Below the pieces are notes generated by a model that saw only the letters and a program-made list of their open reading frames with translations, did no database searches and had not been told where the DNA came from. A stretch of DNA of 64,000 nucleotides from assembly GCA_964019135.1 (NCBI GenBank), contig OZ025258.1, positions 15,965,771 through 16,029,770 of the forward strand, in the 5' to 3' direction. Positions 1-10,901 of the stretch are shown here, one piece after another. Within the stretch, counting starts at the first letter, position 1. Every line of letters starts with the position of its first letter. The DNA is from Arenicola marina (taxonomy: Eukaryota > Annelida > Polychaeta > Arenicolidae). The position numbers were made by a program, and so were the translations under genes.

Positions 1-214
1 TGTGAACCCGATAATCGCTCGACAAATGTGCCACTTAGCGCTAGGTCTAGTGGCGTAACCTAAGAAGCGATTATAAATACGGCCCCTGGAGCTAATGCTT
101 TAAAAAAATACACCTATGCTCCTTTGAGGTCCCTGGCAGTGTGCACATTTTCATCGAAATCGAATTAGAACTTTCGTCGCAGAAAATTATCAAACTTTAA
201 CATGGGACCCTTAA
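1..214. other. No recognised feature
   Basis: No open frame, RNA gene or repeat that I can support; the dispersed repeat that follows may extend into this stretch. Confidence 0.4.
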
Positions 215-660
215 ACAGTTGGTGCCACGCCAAAACAACTTTAGCTCATATTAACCTTGTGCTTTTACGCTTCTATTATCGAGCTATAACGGCCCAAATA
301 GTATAAGTGAATACTTTTTCCACTTGTTTTCTCACATGACGATTTAAGTTCTGCGAGCGAGGAAAGTGACGTCAAAGGGGAATACAAACGCATGTGCTTT
401 TACATTGAGACTCAGATTCTCTCTGCTCATTGGCTTGAACTCAACGAAAGGCACTCAACCATAAAAACAATACACGCTCTCGACAACAACTGTGACATAA
501 TTGGGGAATTTTCAAATAACGCTCAGTTGCAATGCTCCCAGAAATAAACTCGCGGGACCTCACGTTTGCTAATTTGACGAACGCGTTTATAGTAATATCG
601 TGGAATAAAAGCTGTAAACTCCCATTAAATCAATTTTTTATTTCTTTATCTTCCCTAAAC
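215..660 (-). repeat. Dispersed repeat family A, copy 1 (inverted)
   Basis: The reverse complement of this stretch matches 55855-56350 over several hundred bases, including the shared blocks around ggaatacaaacgcatgtg, tcattggcttgaa and aacaagtggaaaaagta. A more diverged partial copy lies at 21905-22135. No protein is recognised, so this is probably a non-autonomous transposon remnant. Confidence 0.7.
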
Positions 661-913
661 TCTTGAGCAAGAAAAATCGTAGCACGAACACTTTAACATG
701 GGACCTTATGAGGCTTTTAGCCTCACCGCAGGCACACAACAGTGGCCATTCAAGAGACCCGTTTGCGCGTGGCTGAGTATCGCTCTAATCTGTGAGCGGA
801 GAGAGGACCACTCAGGTCAATGTGTGTGCGTGTGTGTTGACGGGGAAGGCAGTGAGGGGTGTTGCGTTGGGTTGTGTCCATCTGTGTATGTGTATGCGTG
901 CATCTCCGAAATC
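661..913. other. Non-coding, TG-rich
   Basis: Contains an irregular TG/CG-rich simple-sequence tract at about 820-905. I see nothing coding. Confidence 0.4.
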
Positions 914-1302
914 TGATGGGTCCATCCGGATCCTAGGTGTCAGATATGGATCTGAAGGCTAACATCTAGATCTGAGGGGTCATATTTGGAGCTAAGAGGT
1001 CAAATCTGGATCGAAAAGGTCAATCTAGATATGAAGGGACAAATCTGGTTCTGATGGGTCAATCTGGATCTGAGGGGTAAAATCCGGATCTGAGGGTCAT
1101 TCTGGATCTAAGGTGTCAAATTTGGATCAGAGGGATCCATCTAGATCTAATGTGTCAAATCTGGTTCTGAGAGTCTATCCAGATCTAAGGGGTCAAATCT
1201 GGATCTGGTGGGACAATCTAGATCTGAGGGGTCAAATCTGGATCTCGTGGGTCGATCGGGATCTAAATGGTCAAATCAGGATCTGAGGGGTCAATCCGGA
1301 GT
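914..1302 (+). repeat. Degenerate ~20-bp minisatellite
   Basis: About 18 imperfect units built on the core ggatctgaggggtcaaatct, varying by substitutions and 1-2-base length changes. Frames through it are accidental. Confidence 0.85.
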
Positions 1303-1604
1303 GTGTGTGTGCGTCTCTGTAGGCCGCCTCTGTAGGTCGCCGAACGTGACATTTTCGTCATTAGCCTTCGCCCTGTGGGTGATGGCCTCGTTATAATTCT
1401 GATATGCGCATTAAATTCAGTGGATAGTTGTGCATCCAATGACATCTTTAGTCAGATCTTTTATGGGATGCGAATAAAGGCAAACAACCGGAAGGTAGGC
1501 AGCACGTACATGCCGTTGATGCTATAGCATTGACACATCCGTACGTATCCCTGTCTCGTAGGGTCGCGATAAGATCCCGTAGTGACTGTACAGCCCTATT
1601 CAAT

Positions 1605-1784
1605 CTGAAGGCGGCTAGAATCGTATAATCTGACTGAAACCGCCCTGTGGCCTCTTCAATAATCTTTCGTTGCCATAGTTACATTGCGTAAGACAATGAC
1701 ACATGACGTTACGCACAAACGAATTGTGGTTATAGATTGAAACGGCCCGCCTAGCTGCGCGTGCCTTATTTCTCGGTCACGATA
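1605..1784 (+). repeat. Older host repeat carrying the Polinton (left part)
   Basis: Similar to the reverse complement of 27012-27190 and, in the same orientation, to 36765-36900. Shared blocks include aaccgccctgtggcc, cgcacaaacga and gcctagctgcgcg. The 27-kb copy runs through the point equivalent to the Polinton junction (ggtcacgatat) without interruption, so the Polinton landed inside a pre-existing repeat. 1303-1604 shows nothing I can name. Confidence 0.75.
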
Positions 1785-1790
1785 TGTACT
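1785..1790 (+). repeat. Left target-site duplication TGTACT
   Basis: TGTACT immediately precedes the element terminus AGTAGTTAG and is repeated directly after the right terminus at 17949-17954. Six-base duplications are the rule for Polintons. Confidence 0.95.
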
Positions 1791-2978
1791 AGTAGTTAGA
1801 AAGGAGTTCGGCTGTCCCCACCGTACCCCCCACGCCACCCCACGCCACCCCACGCCCCCCTCCACCCCCACCCCATGCTTGGTAGAGAGGGGTGGGGGTA
1901 CCCCACGCCCCACCCTACCCCACGCCCCCGCCTCCCGCGTCCCGTCGATCATGAACCAACTGCCCTCTCCCCCCTCCCCCCCCCCGCCCCCTCCCTCCGT
2001 CAAACTCACTTTATCTTCACCCCCCCCCTCCCTCCCCCTTCCGCCATCTGCCCCGTGGGTGGATAATCGCAGTAAATGAGCCAGCGATCAATCACTCTAT
2101 TGTCCCCGTCAGCTCTCAAGCTCGCGTTATAATAAGAGTCGCAACAGTCGTTACATTGAATTTAATGACTTGTGTCATGGATGAATAATGTCTAGTGGTG
2201 ATTTAAATGGAAGTAGGAAGGCTGTTTTTGGTGACATTAATTCTTGTATGCGAACGACAGATGTTTCGTTGTCTTTGTCTTGATTCGTTTTGTAAGAGTC
2301 GCTTTACTGCGTGTTATAATAATTTGTTCACGGATTCATATTAAAGGTCACAGAAAAGGGGCAGTGGACGCTTTAAAACTCATAAAAATAGCAATTTTTG
2401 GTGACATTAATTCTTGTATGCGAACGACAGATGTTTCGTTGTCTTTGTCTTGATACGTTTTGTCGGGTAGAGTTGAAGCGTCAATTATTTATTTTTCGTC
2501 TTTTTTTTTCTTTCTTTTTTAAATGCATGCTTTAAAACTCCTAAAAAAATCAGTGAGTCGACCGCGCGGGCGTGGGAGCGAACGAGTCAGTAAGGAGGCG
2601 GAGTTTCACGGGTATGTGACTTCACCTGTGGCGCTTATCGATTTTTTCTTCAAGCCCCTCAACACCGAGGCCTGCGGGGCGTCACGCCCTAGCGATTTTC
2701 GAAAGTTGAGCGAGCGAGCGAGGGGTCATGGGGGCGGAGCGTAAGGGAAGCGGGAGAAAGAAGCGAGTTCATACGGTCAATGGCTTTTAGGTTTTTTTTT
2801 ATTTTTAAACTACAACACACACACATGAATAGCTTTACAACACTTATCTATCGTTTGAAATCCTATACATTTCATTATACATGACAATTTAAACCATGGG
2901 TAAAGAGGACTTACACGCGCCTTGAATAAAACGCGGAGACTGCCGGCGAGTGATACGCGGAAAGTGAACAGATCGGAA
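1791..2978 (+). repeat. Left terminal inverted repeat
   Basis: Matches the reverse complement of 16871-17948. It carries a C-run tract at 1814-2055 (G-rich on the other strand) and a 55-base direct duplication (2229-2283 and 2399-2453). A further ~100 bases (about 2424-2540) are absent from the right repeat, which explains its greater length (1188 against 1078 bp). Its inner 90 bases are a copy of the protease gene 3' end. Confidence 0.95.
2889..2978 (-). pseudogene. Protease C-terminal remnant inside left TIR
   Basis: Read on the minus strand, this segment matches the last 30 codons, with stop, of the protease gene at 16871-16960, with a few substitutions. No protease core accompanies it. 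The inverted repeat has therefore grown inward across the end of the right-hand gene and been copied to the left end, presumably by gene conversion between ends. Confidence 0.85.
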
Positions 2979-3059
2979 TGTAACTTTTAATATAATTCAG
3001 GTCTAGGCGGCCACAATATGCCATAAATACGTTATGTTGATACATTGTTGAAACATTTA

Positions 3060-3701
3060 TTATAGTTGCATCTTATCTAGTCCCCCTGGACTACATTCAC
3101 CGCAGTTGTAGAATCCCTCCTGGTTTTGGTGACTTGACATACAATCAACCAACTCGGTGAGTTCCGGAACACACTTATCGTGGATCGTGTTGAGATGGAA
3201 CTTAAGTAAATTCCACTGCTTTAAGTCGAGAGTAACTCCTTTTCGGGTCGGCACGGGCGTATCTTGTGCATCCGGCAACCAGTATTTTCGGATATCTAGA
3301 AACTGGCCACGGGGCAGGACCTCGGCCATCACCAATCCTCCGAGATGATATTTCCGTGACCTGTTACCTCTCTGCATTTCTTCATCAATGTTAGTAACCC
3401 AGGTCTGCAGTACATTCCAACGGCTGGCGATAAGGTTTATACCTTGTTTCGACGGATAGAGTCGCCCAGTATTGTTTGATAGCCATTTCCGTATATCCAT
3501 TCTCCATTCTTCATGATAGAATGATGCTGATAAGTACACGTCTTTTCCCATATACTCTCGACAGCGTACATCCGAGCTTTGATTGGTGGAAAACTCCGCC
3601 GTAGGTTCCTTCTTTATGTCTATAATGAGGGGTTTAACTTCTTTAGGGGCTTGTCCTGGCGCTGTCGTGTAGCTTCTCTTGAGGGTCGACATCGTGTTCA
3701 T
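3060..3701 (-). CDS. Two-domain PC4-like DNA-binding protein
   Basis: 213 residues, intact. Two segments resemble the single-stranded-DNA-binding domain of the transcription coactivator PC4/Sub1. The first (about 52-105) has MDIRKWL followed by SKQGINLIASRWNVLQ. The second (about 118-178) has FLDIRKYWL, then TRKGVTLDLKQWNLLKFHL; compare the family pattern of an IRxY strand, an RKGIxL strand and a QWxxL helix. The N-terminal 50 residues are basic and disordered-looking, with IKKEP. A TATATA box lies at 3731-3736, about 30 bases upstream of the ATG on this strand. The AATAAA signal overlaps the stop codon (3056-3061). It is transcribed away from the polymerase gene and probably acts in replication or transcription. 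The family is inferred from motifs only. Confidence 0.7.
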   Translation of the reverse strand: MNTMSTLKRSYTTAPGQAPKEVKPLIIDIKKEPTAEFSTNQSSDVRCREYMGKDVYLSASFYHEEWRMDIRKWLSNNTGRLYPSKQGINLIASRWNVLQTWVTNIDEEMQRGNRSRKYHLGGLVMAEVLPRGQFLDIRKYWLPDAQDTPVPTRKGVTLDLKQWNLLKFHLNTIHDKCVPELTELVDCMSSHQNQEGFYNCGECSPGGLDKMQL

Positions 3702-4805
3702 GTGTCACTCTTGTGGGGGTGCACGCTAGCTATATAGGGCTGGGGAACCCCCCCACCCCATTCTGGGAATAACTGCCGACTCTGGAAAACGAGTCTGGAC
3801 ATGTCGGTGATGCCGCGTTAGTCATAGGGGAAATCAGGCTTGCATGCAACCATAAAGGGCTGGGGAGGAACTAACTCCACCCCCTCGTTCCCTCCTTAGC
3901 GGTGTGTAACGTGTCTGAACACGTTCTGCATGAGTCATACCCCGAAGAGCTTGGTGGGGGAATAACTGCCGACTCTGGAAAACGAGTCTGGACATGTCGG
4001 TGATGACGCGTTAGTCATAGGGGAAAGCAGGCTTGCATGCACGTTTCATGGCACCCGCGGTTTGGTTAGAAATACACGGAAATGCTGAATGTAACTATTA
4101 GTGTATGGAGAGTTTCGAGTGTCCCGGTGATAGGGTCAATGTGAAGGAACCGAGAGAATAATCACCTTAGGTTGGCACCCTCTTGTCTTGTGAGAGAAGA
4201 GTAATGCAATTCTAATAAGCGACTGTACGCCCGTCACCTCAGTGTGGCAGCTGAAGGCTTAAGGTATTTAAATCACGATGGGGAGAAACAGGGTTGAAAT
4301 AACTAGGGCAGATGTTCAATTCAGCTCTAAGCCCATTAGCCCCCCCCCTCACTCCCCCATCCTCCCTCGCTCCCCTAACTTTTATAATCATACACGGATG
4401 ATCATTCAATCATTATTAGTTCGTCGGCCAGGGTCCATTTGTTAACCTCTTCAACATAAACAACCGATTGAACAATAGAGAGAGGTTGGCAAAGAGAACC
4501 TCCTACCCCTCTCCCCGAGGCAGCTGGTTCACGGTGGCTGGTTAGGTGAACGTGACTAAACAAGTCGCACCATTCTGAAGTGCTGAATCGGTGGGAAAAG
4601 TCACCGCGTGGGACAAGCGGCACGCTCACGTGATATCCTTGAAGGGTTAAGCGCCGCCCCTTTTTATTTTAATTCAGCCATCTTTTTATCCAATCACAGG
4701 ATCGTTTTTTTTTCTCGTTATACAGCAGCGACTCGCCATGCAGTTCCCCCAAGACTTATAAAGGCTATGACCAGCTTCATACTTGTTTATTTCCAATCCG
4801 CCACT
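3702..4805. promoter_or_regulatory. Divergent promoter region with ~80-bp direct repeats
   Basis: Separates the minus-strand PC4-like gene from the plus-strand polymerase gene. An ~80-base block starting ggaataactgccgactctgg occurs at about 3766-3848 and 3959-4041, and a shorter block (agggctgggga) precedes each copy. Each block contains the imperfect inverted motif actctggaaaacgagtc. TATAAA at 4757-4762 is suitably placed for the polymerase ATG at 4806. The repeats could be replication or regulatory sites; that is a guess from position. Confidence 0.55.
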
Positions 4806-7800
4806 ATGGAGAGTACATGTTCCGTCTGTGGGCGCACGTGTGGCGATGCTCACAATTTGAAAGTGCATATGTCAGCGAAACATGGGATCGCTTCTGAATC
4901 TAATCGACGCTGGGCATGTCGGGTGTGCGGGAAGTTATCGGACAATGAAACAAACTTGAGGCGACATGAACGGACGCATGCGGGCAACTTGGCCCGGCCT
5001 GCAACACCAGTTACACCCTCTGCGGCATCCATCTCACTGGATAACAGACAGGATGTTAGTTACATGTATCCCTGTCGTAAGTGTGATGCCTACTTTAAAT
5101 CGGCATTATCACTAAGAGCGCACGATTATCGTCATCACGGGGAAGCTTCTTCCACAGCAACCAGCAATGGACAAAATGACAGTACGTCTGAAGCGTTGCC
5201 GGCATCCAAGCATCCTGTATTTGAATGTCAACACTGCCTCATGGCATACAGGACCCCTGCGTTTTTACAACAACACCAGACAACCTGTAACAAGAGAAAA
5301 GCTGACGACGACAAAAGCGATCCCCCCAAGAAACAAAGGTGTCAATTCGTCAACTGTCGTGAATGCGGTCTGCGCTGTGACAGTTGGATTAGCCTTTTTC
5401 AACATCGTAGAGAGAGTCACCAGAGCGGAGGAGGTAGTTTGCAACCACTTCCTTTCGACGAGGAAGACGCACCGTGGATGGTTAACGGAGAGGAGAATGC
5501 TTTATTAAGGCAGGTTTACCAGCGTCACTCGGCTGTCATACAGGAGCCGCATCGCACCGCTGGAGATAAAATATCGGCAACCTTCAATTTCCCCGTGGAT
5601 CCTGCACAATTTCATGAACGAGATATGAGAGACCATGTACGGCATATCCTGGAACATGAAGAACACGCTGTCAAAATCAACGCAGCGGCTGGATTTATTC
5701 TACGTCAAAGAGAAACGGGCGAGTTGCGCTATTTTTATGCGCATGAAAATAATCAATTGTTTCCCTCTCCCTTGACACTGAGTTCTTCAGATGACCTACG
5801 CCGCATTGGCGAGAGGATACTGCGTTTGAATTTACTGGACAGTCTGATGCGCGATCGTCCCGACTCGACATGGGTATTTGTATATCTGGCGAATATCCGT
5901 TACACGGTGGCAAGAACATCGTTTACTATGGGGACTGTTATTGAGTTTCCAGCATATTTAAAGAAGAAAAAAAGTCTTTTAAATATGTATTCAGATAGAA
6001 AGAGAGGGAAACCGTATAAAGACCACATGTGTTTCTTTCGCTGTCTGGCCTATCACCAACAAAAGTCGTGGGAGTTGTTGGAAAGTGGTGCGAAGGAGTT
6101 GTTGGGACGGTGGTGTGAATGGAAACGACAGCATGATTCTGCATTTATCCAGACCCCGGATACCTTTCTGGGTGTGACAGTTGATGACATTCCCGCTTTA
6201 GAGGCCCTGTTCAAGGTGAACATTTTCCTGTACCATCTCACCGAGAAGGATGTGGCTAACTCAATCTACCGTAGTTGTGGCCGCCATGGCGCTGATGGAG
6301 AACAGAACGATCTGCATCTGAATGTATTTAAAGATCATGTATCACTAATTACGAATCTGAAAGCATTCGCCAGCAAATTTCAATGTAAATCATGCGAGCG
6401 CCATTTCTCTGTGAGTTGCAATCTCAAACGGCATGAACGTACATGCTCCTCCCAAACAAAATACATCTACAGCGGAGGTTATTACCAGACTGCTGATACC
6501 GTCTTTGAACAGTTGGATGTATTCGGTATTCACGTACCAAGCACGGAGCGTTTTGTCCCGTGGCTCGCTACCTTTGATTTTGAAGCCCTTTTGAAAAAAA
6601 CGGATACGGGAATGCACTCAGCGAAAAAGGCATTTGCTGCCAGACACGAGCCAATATCAGTCGCTATCTGTAGCAACGTCCCTGATTTCGAGGAGGCGGC
6701 GTGCTTTATTAAGGCCGATGCAGATGCTTTGGTTGAAGCCATGTTTACATACTTGGAGAGTATTCAAGAGAAAAGCTATGAACTTGCTGAGTCTAAATGG
6801 GGATATGTCTTCCAACAACTGAAGAGCAAGATTGAAGAAATTGAAATGGAGGAGGATCGAATAGAATTGGAAAAGGAATTCAACATTCCTTTTGTCGAAC
6901 AACCCTATCACGACGCGGAGGTGGTGGATGAGGAGTCCATGGATGAAGAGTTGAGAGAGGAAGTCGCGGAGGAGGAGGAGGATCAGGAGACGGCGTGTGA
7001 TGACGATCCAATGTTGAACACACTGCGGAAACTTATGAATCGGTTTACTGGTTATTGCTACCAACTTCCCGTCCTGGGTTTTAACTCGGGAAAATACGAT
7101 CTCAACCTCATCAAGCGCTCGTCCTTTCTGAAAATAATGGCAAAGGAAGATGAGAAGGAAGGGAATGAAGCATTGGAGGATGAACAACAGACTTTGATAA
7201 AGAATGAAAAAGGATCAGAAGGCCCGGCGAACCCTGTTAACCAGCTTTACGTCATCAAGCGAAATAATGTCTACATTTGCTTAAGTTACGCCCGGTTTCG
7301 TTTCTTAGATTTGACGCAGTATTTGCCACTTGCGACTTCTTACAGTAAATTTCTAAAAACCTTTGAAACGGAACAGAAGACATTTTACTTCCCCTATGAA
7401 TGGTTGGATGATGTTGACAAACTCCACAACACATCACTGCCAGGGGTTGACGCATTCTATTCGTCTTTGAAAGGGGAGAATGTATTGGGACGCGACCCCG
7501 TCGAAATATAATCCATGACAACTATAAAAGTTTGCAAGAGACCTGGAATGCGGAAAGGATGAGCACCATGGAAGATATTCTTCGGTATTATAATATTCTA
7601 GATGTGGTCCCATTTGTTGAAGCTGCCGATAAAATGAGGGTGCTATTCACGGAGCAAGGTATCGATGCCTTCAAGGACTGCGTTTCGGTTCCCGGTGTTG
7701 CCCGACGTATCCTCGACGCTTGCGCGCGAAGAGAAAATGCATCTTTAGCGCTCTTTGACTCCCGTAACAAGGACTTATACCATAAGGTACGCGCTAATCT

Positions 7801-9864
7801 CTTTGGTGGGTTGTCCGTAATCTTTACCCGCTATCACGAGGCCGGGAAAACTTATATTCGAAATAAACGAGATTTCCCCTGTAAGAGTATATGGGGCTAT
7901 GACGCCAATGCTCTATATTTAAGTTCATTCCAAGAGGATTTTCCTGTGGGTGGATTCTATCGCCGGCGAGAGGATAGAAACTTTAAATGCGATTCATCTA
8001 GCAGTCATCTGTCTATGTATGAATGGATGGACTGGATTATGAAAAATGATCCCAACATACGAATCATCCACCGAATGAGCCATGGGGCAGAGGTGCGACT
8101 GGGACGCTACCCCGTAGATGGACTTGATACAGCGCAGAAAACCATTTACGAATTTAACGGTGAGATATTTACTCATATCATCTATTCATATATTAAACAA
8201 ATGAATTATGTTGTTTAACGATATATTTAAGTTATATTGTCCATACACACTCGTGCAAATCATCAAAGTCAATATTAATAAATTATAAAGAAAAAACAAC
8301 AACAAAAAAAAACACAGTAATAATGTACCAACAAATTCGATATATTTTTACTGGTTGTTACTGGCACGGTCACGAATGCATGAAGAGTGAAGACGAGAAG
8401 AAAGAAAAGCTGAGGCAAAAAAGAAGAAAACGAACCGAAAATTGTGTAAAACAATTAGAAAAATATGGTTATTCTGTCATTGAACAATGGGAATGCGACT
8501 ATTTCAATTCTGTCAGGTTCTGCCCCGAAATGAAAGATTTTGCAGTTTCTCAGTCACCGCCATTTACTCGACGTCATGGTATGGGTAGAGTAGATCCCAT
8601 CCGTATATTACAAGGAGTGAAGGACGATTCCTTTTTTGGTTACCTGGAAGTCGATATTGAGGTGCCCGAACAGTGGGAAGATACAGCTATGGCTGCTAAA
8701 GCAAAAGGAATGTCGCCGCGAAAGTACTACGCTGAGTTTCCTTACGAAATGTGGGGAGACCACATGCAAGATTTTGTTAGACAGAATAATTTATCCAAAA
8801 CGCCCAAAAGACTTTTGGTGAGTGGGATGAAAGGCAAGAGACTTCTTCTCACGACTCCTTTACTGAAGTGGTACTTGGAGCATGGTCTTCGCGTGACACG
8901 TATTTACGACGCCGTGGAGTATCGCAAGCAAAAGTGTTTTGCCCCCTTTGTAGACTATGTAACCACAGCCAGACGAGAAGGAGACAGTTCTTCGAAATCA
9001 CTGTTGGCGTTTCTGGCTAAAATTCAAGGGAATTCCGCCTATGGCGCACAATTAATGCAACCAGAGAAATTTCGAAATGTACAGTACGTTTTCGACAGAG
9101 CATCGGCTTGTCAGAAGGTAAACGATCCCCAATTCCGGGCTTTGAATGAAATAAGTCCTGATATGTTTGAGTTAGAAATGTCGAAGAAAACCTTGAAGTT
9201 GGACATACCAGTACAAAATGCACTGTTTATTCTCCAGAGAGCCAAACAACGTATGTTACAATTTTATTTTGACTTTCTGCGTGCCAAGGTAGATTATCGC
9301 AAATTTGAGTTACTAGAAACGGACACGGATAGCTTGTATCTGGCATTGTCTGAACCGAAACTGGAAGATGTATTTCTTCCCGAAGAAAAAGAAGAAATAA
9401 TGAATGATCTATATCACCACTGTAACACTAAACGTTTCACCGCGGAAAATTACTTTTTCCCAAGGCAATGTTGCAAGACCCACGAACAATATGATGCTAG
9501 AACGCCAGGTCTCTTCAAGACGGAATTTAGTAATGGCAGAACATTTTTAGGTCTATCGTCTAAATCTTATCTGGTGGTGGGTAAAGATGAATCTACTAAA
9601 TTATCCAGCAAAGGTCTTCAAAAGCGATGGATTACTAATCCACAGGAAATATTTCGTGACGTAATTGAAAATAAAACTACTCGGTCAGTTACCAACAGGG
9701 GATTTTTAGTAAAAAATAACGAGATCCTTACTTATACACAAGAGCGAGCGGGGTTTTTGTACGAGTACGTAAAGAGACAGGTACAGGGCGATGGAATACA
9801 CACCGTGCCTTTAGACATTACTCTTTGCCCCTATGACGAAGAGGGGGAAAAGAAAGAAGTGTAA
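4806..9864 (+). pseudogene. POLB: Protein-primed DNA polymerase B, disrupted
   Basis: Replicates the transposon. The ATG at 4806 is chosen because it follows the TATA box at 4757 and directly precedes the first zinc finger. Five C2H2-type fingers lie at residues 5-26, 38-58, 90-111, 131-151 and 174-195, with a sixth near 527-547. An OTU-like motif D406-H-M-C409-F-F-R lies between. Exonuclease motifs follow: FDFEA (D591, E593), a FNSGKYD motif (N760, D765), and YYNILDV in the next reading frame. Polymerase motifs: A GYDANALYL (7898), B KIQGNSAYG (9019), C DTDS (9322), and a downstream KSYLV. There are two breaks: a frameshift near 7505-7513 and a 194-bp AT-rich insertion after 8161. The last part (8353-9864) is open to its stop. 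Confidence 0.93.
8162..8355 (+). other. 194-bp AT-rich insertion in polymerase gene (intron or small element)
   Basis: The conserved protein sequence stops at IYEFNG (ending 8161) and resumes at CYWHGHEC (from 8356). GGT at 8159-8161 is repeated at 8353-8355; exact loss of one copy plus the intervening DNA restores the reading frame. The left edge reads G/GTGAGA, a good splice donor, but the matching right edge is not AG. The nearest AG (8316-8317) would add about 11 residues. Either an intron with a shifted acceptor or a small insertion with a 3-bp duplication would fit. Confidence 0.6.
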
Positions 9865-10235
9865 GGAAAAGTGATTAATAAGTGGGATGTATTGTGCAGG
9901 ATCAATATAGATTATTAACTTTTTTCTTTTCTGTATATGTATATATATATATATGTGTGATTATATATTACTTTCCATGTTCGCTCGCATGTTGGCCAAG
10001 TTATCTATTATGAATGTGACGATGTAATATGTGTAAAATGACTAGTATGCCACTCTTGAATATTTCGTTGCGGCTGTCTGGACACTATATATAACGAAAC
10101 GACGGTATTTGCCTATATATATATTGTATTATGTATTACATGACCATAATAAACGCTTTCTATATTGGAATCAAGTGTATTTCATTACATCCCACAATCA
10201 ACGAAACGCTATAATATCGTAACAGTTATATTTAT
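9865..10235. other. Convergent 3' region
   Basis: AT-rich space between the polymerase gene and the convergent minus-strand gene, with a short TA dinucleotide run at 9938-9955 and AATAAA at 10148-10153. No ORF is supported. Confidence 0.5.
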
Positions 10236-10607
10236 TCACGAATGATCTTTAGACCATTGCTCAAATGCATCAGTCAACCAACTGAAATCTTGTGCCGGTG
10301 GAAGTTCTTGAGAGGGTGGAAGTTCTTGAGAGGGTGGAAGTTCTTCACGGGTTGGGACGACATTTAACTGACAAGGGGGCGGGGCGACTTGTACCGTCTC
10401 GCGTCCAATCAGTTTCAGGGCTCTGTCGATGGCCGCCGCGTTGTCAGCTACAGCTCGCCACGCTTGAGAAGTTAATTTTACTCGACGGCCTGATGGTAAA
10501 GAGATGTATATCAGAAAGTCATTTTTGGTATTTCTTTCAATCTCCGCAAAATGATCTTCGCCTAAAGGCAACTTTATACGATGAAACTTGACCTCCATGC
10601 TGTCCAT
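10236..10607 (-). CDS. Small PC4-like protein with proline-rich repeat tail
   Basis: 123 residues from the ATG at 10607. The central part (about 20-68) has a strand-rich stretch, then LPSGRRVKLTSQAWRAV and a helix ending IDRALKLIG. This order (basic beta-hairpin, R-V-K-L strand, W-containing helix) resembles the PC4 fold, like each half of the 3060-3701 protein but without the IRxY strand. The tail holds three copies of ELPPSQ/ELPPAQ, then an acidic/aromatic end. TATAAA lies about 45 bases upstream on this strand (near 10652). AATAAA overlaps the stop codon, exactly as in the other minus-strand gene. It may be a third PC4-type domain. The start at 10607 is inferred. Confidence 0.55.
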   Translation of the reverse strand: MDSMEVKFHRIKLPLGEDHFAEIERNTKNDFLIYISLPSGRRVKLTSQAWRAVADNAAAIDRALKLIGRETVQVAPPPCQLNVVPTREELPPSQELPPSQELPPAQDFSWLTDAFEQWSKDHS

Positions 10608-10756
10608 GACGCTCCAAACTGCTGTCACATGCGTTATTTTCGAACGTTTTATAACTAACCAATTACGACGCTTCCATTTGTGCTGACAACTGCGATATTT
10701 ACCATTGTTTCATAACGATGACTCATCTCGAACCTCCTAGAAGCACGCTCACAGAG

Positions 10757-10842
10757 TGATGTCAGTTCTATAAATAGCACATGGTGTCTCATACTTTGAT
10801 TGTCGCGGCAACAGATTACAGCTGACGTCAGTATTATAAATA
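10757..10842 (+). promoter_or_regulatory. Tandem CRE-like/TATA modules
   Basis: Two copies of the same arrangement, 66 bases apart: TGATGTCA (10757-10764) then TATAAATA (10769-10776), and TGACGTCA (10823-10830, a perfect CRE palindrome) then TATAAATA (10835-10842). The 12-base offset is identical. The second module is placed to drive the gene starting at 10902. Confidence 0.7.
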
Positions 10843-10901
10843 ACTTATAGCCAACTGAGCCTTTGACGCGCTCAGTCTACTCCACCTGTCACATTTTGAA
10901 A

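Noticed and set aside
1656-2079. Proline/glycine-rich frames at the left Polinton end
   Set aside because: They translate the C/G-run tract of the terminal repeat on both strands; low complexity, mirrored at the right end.
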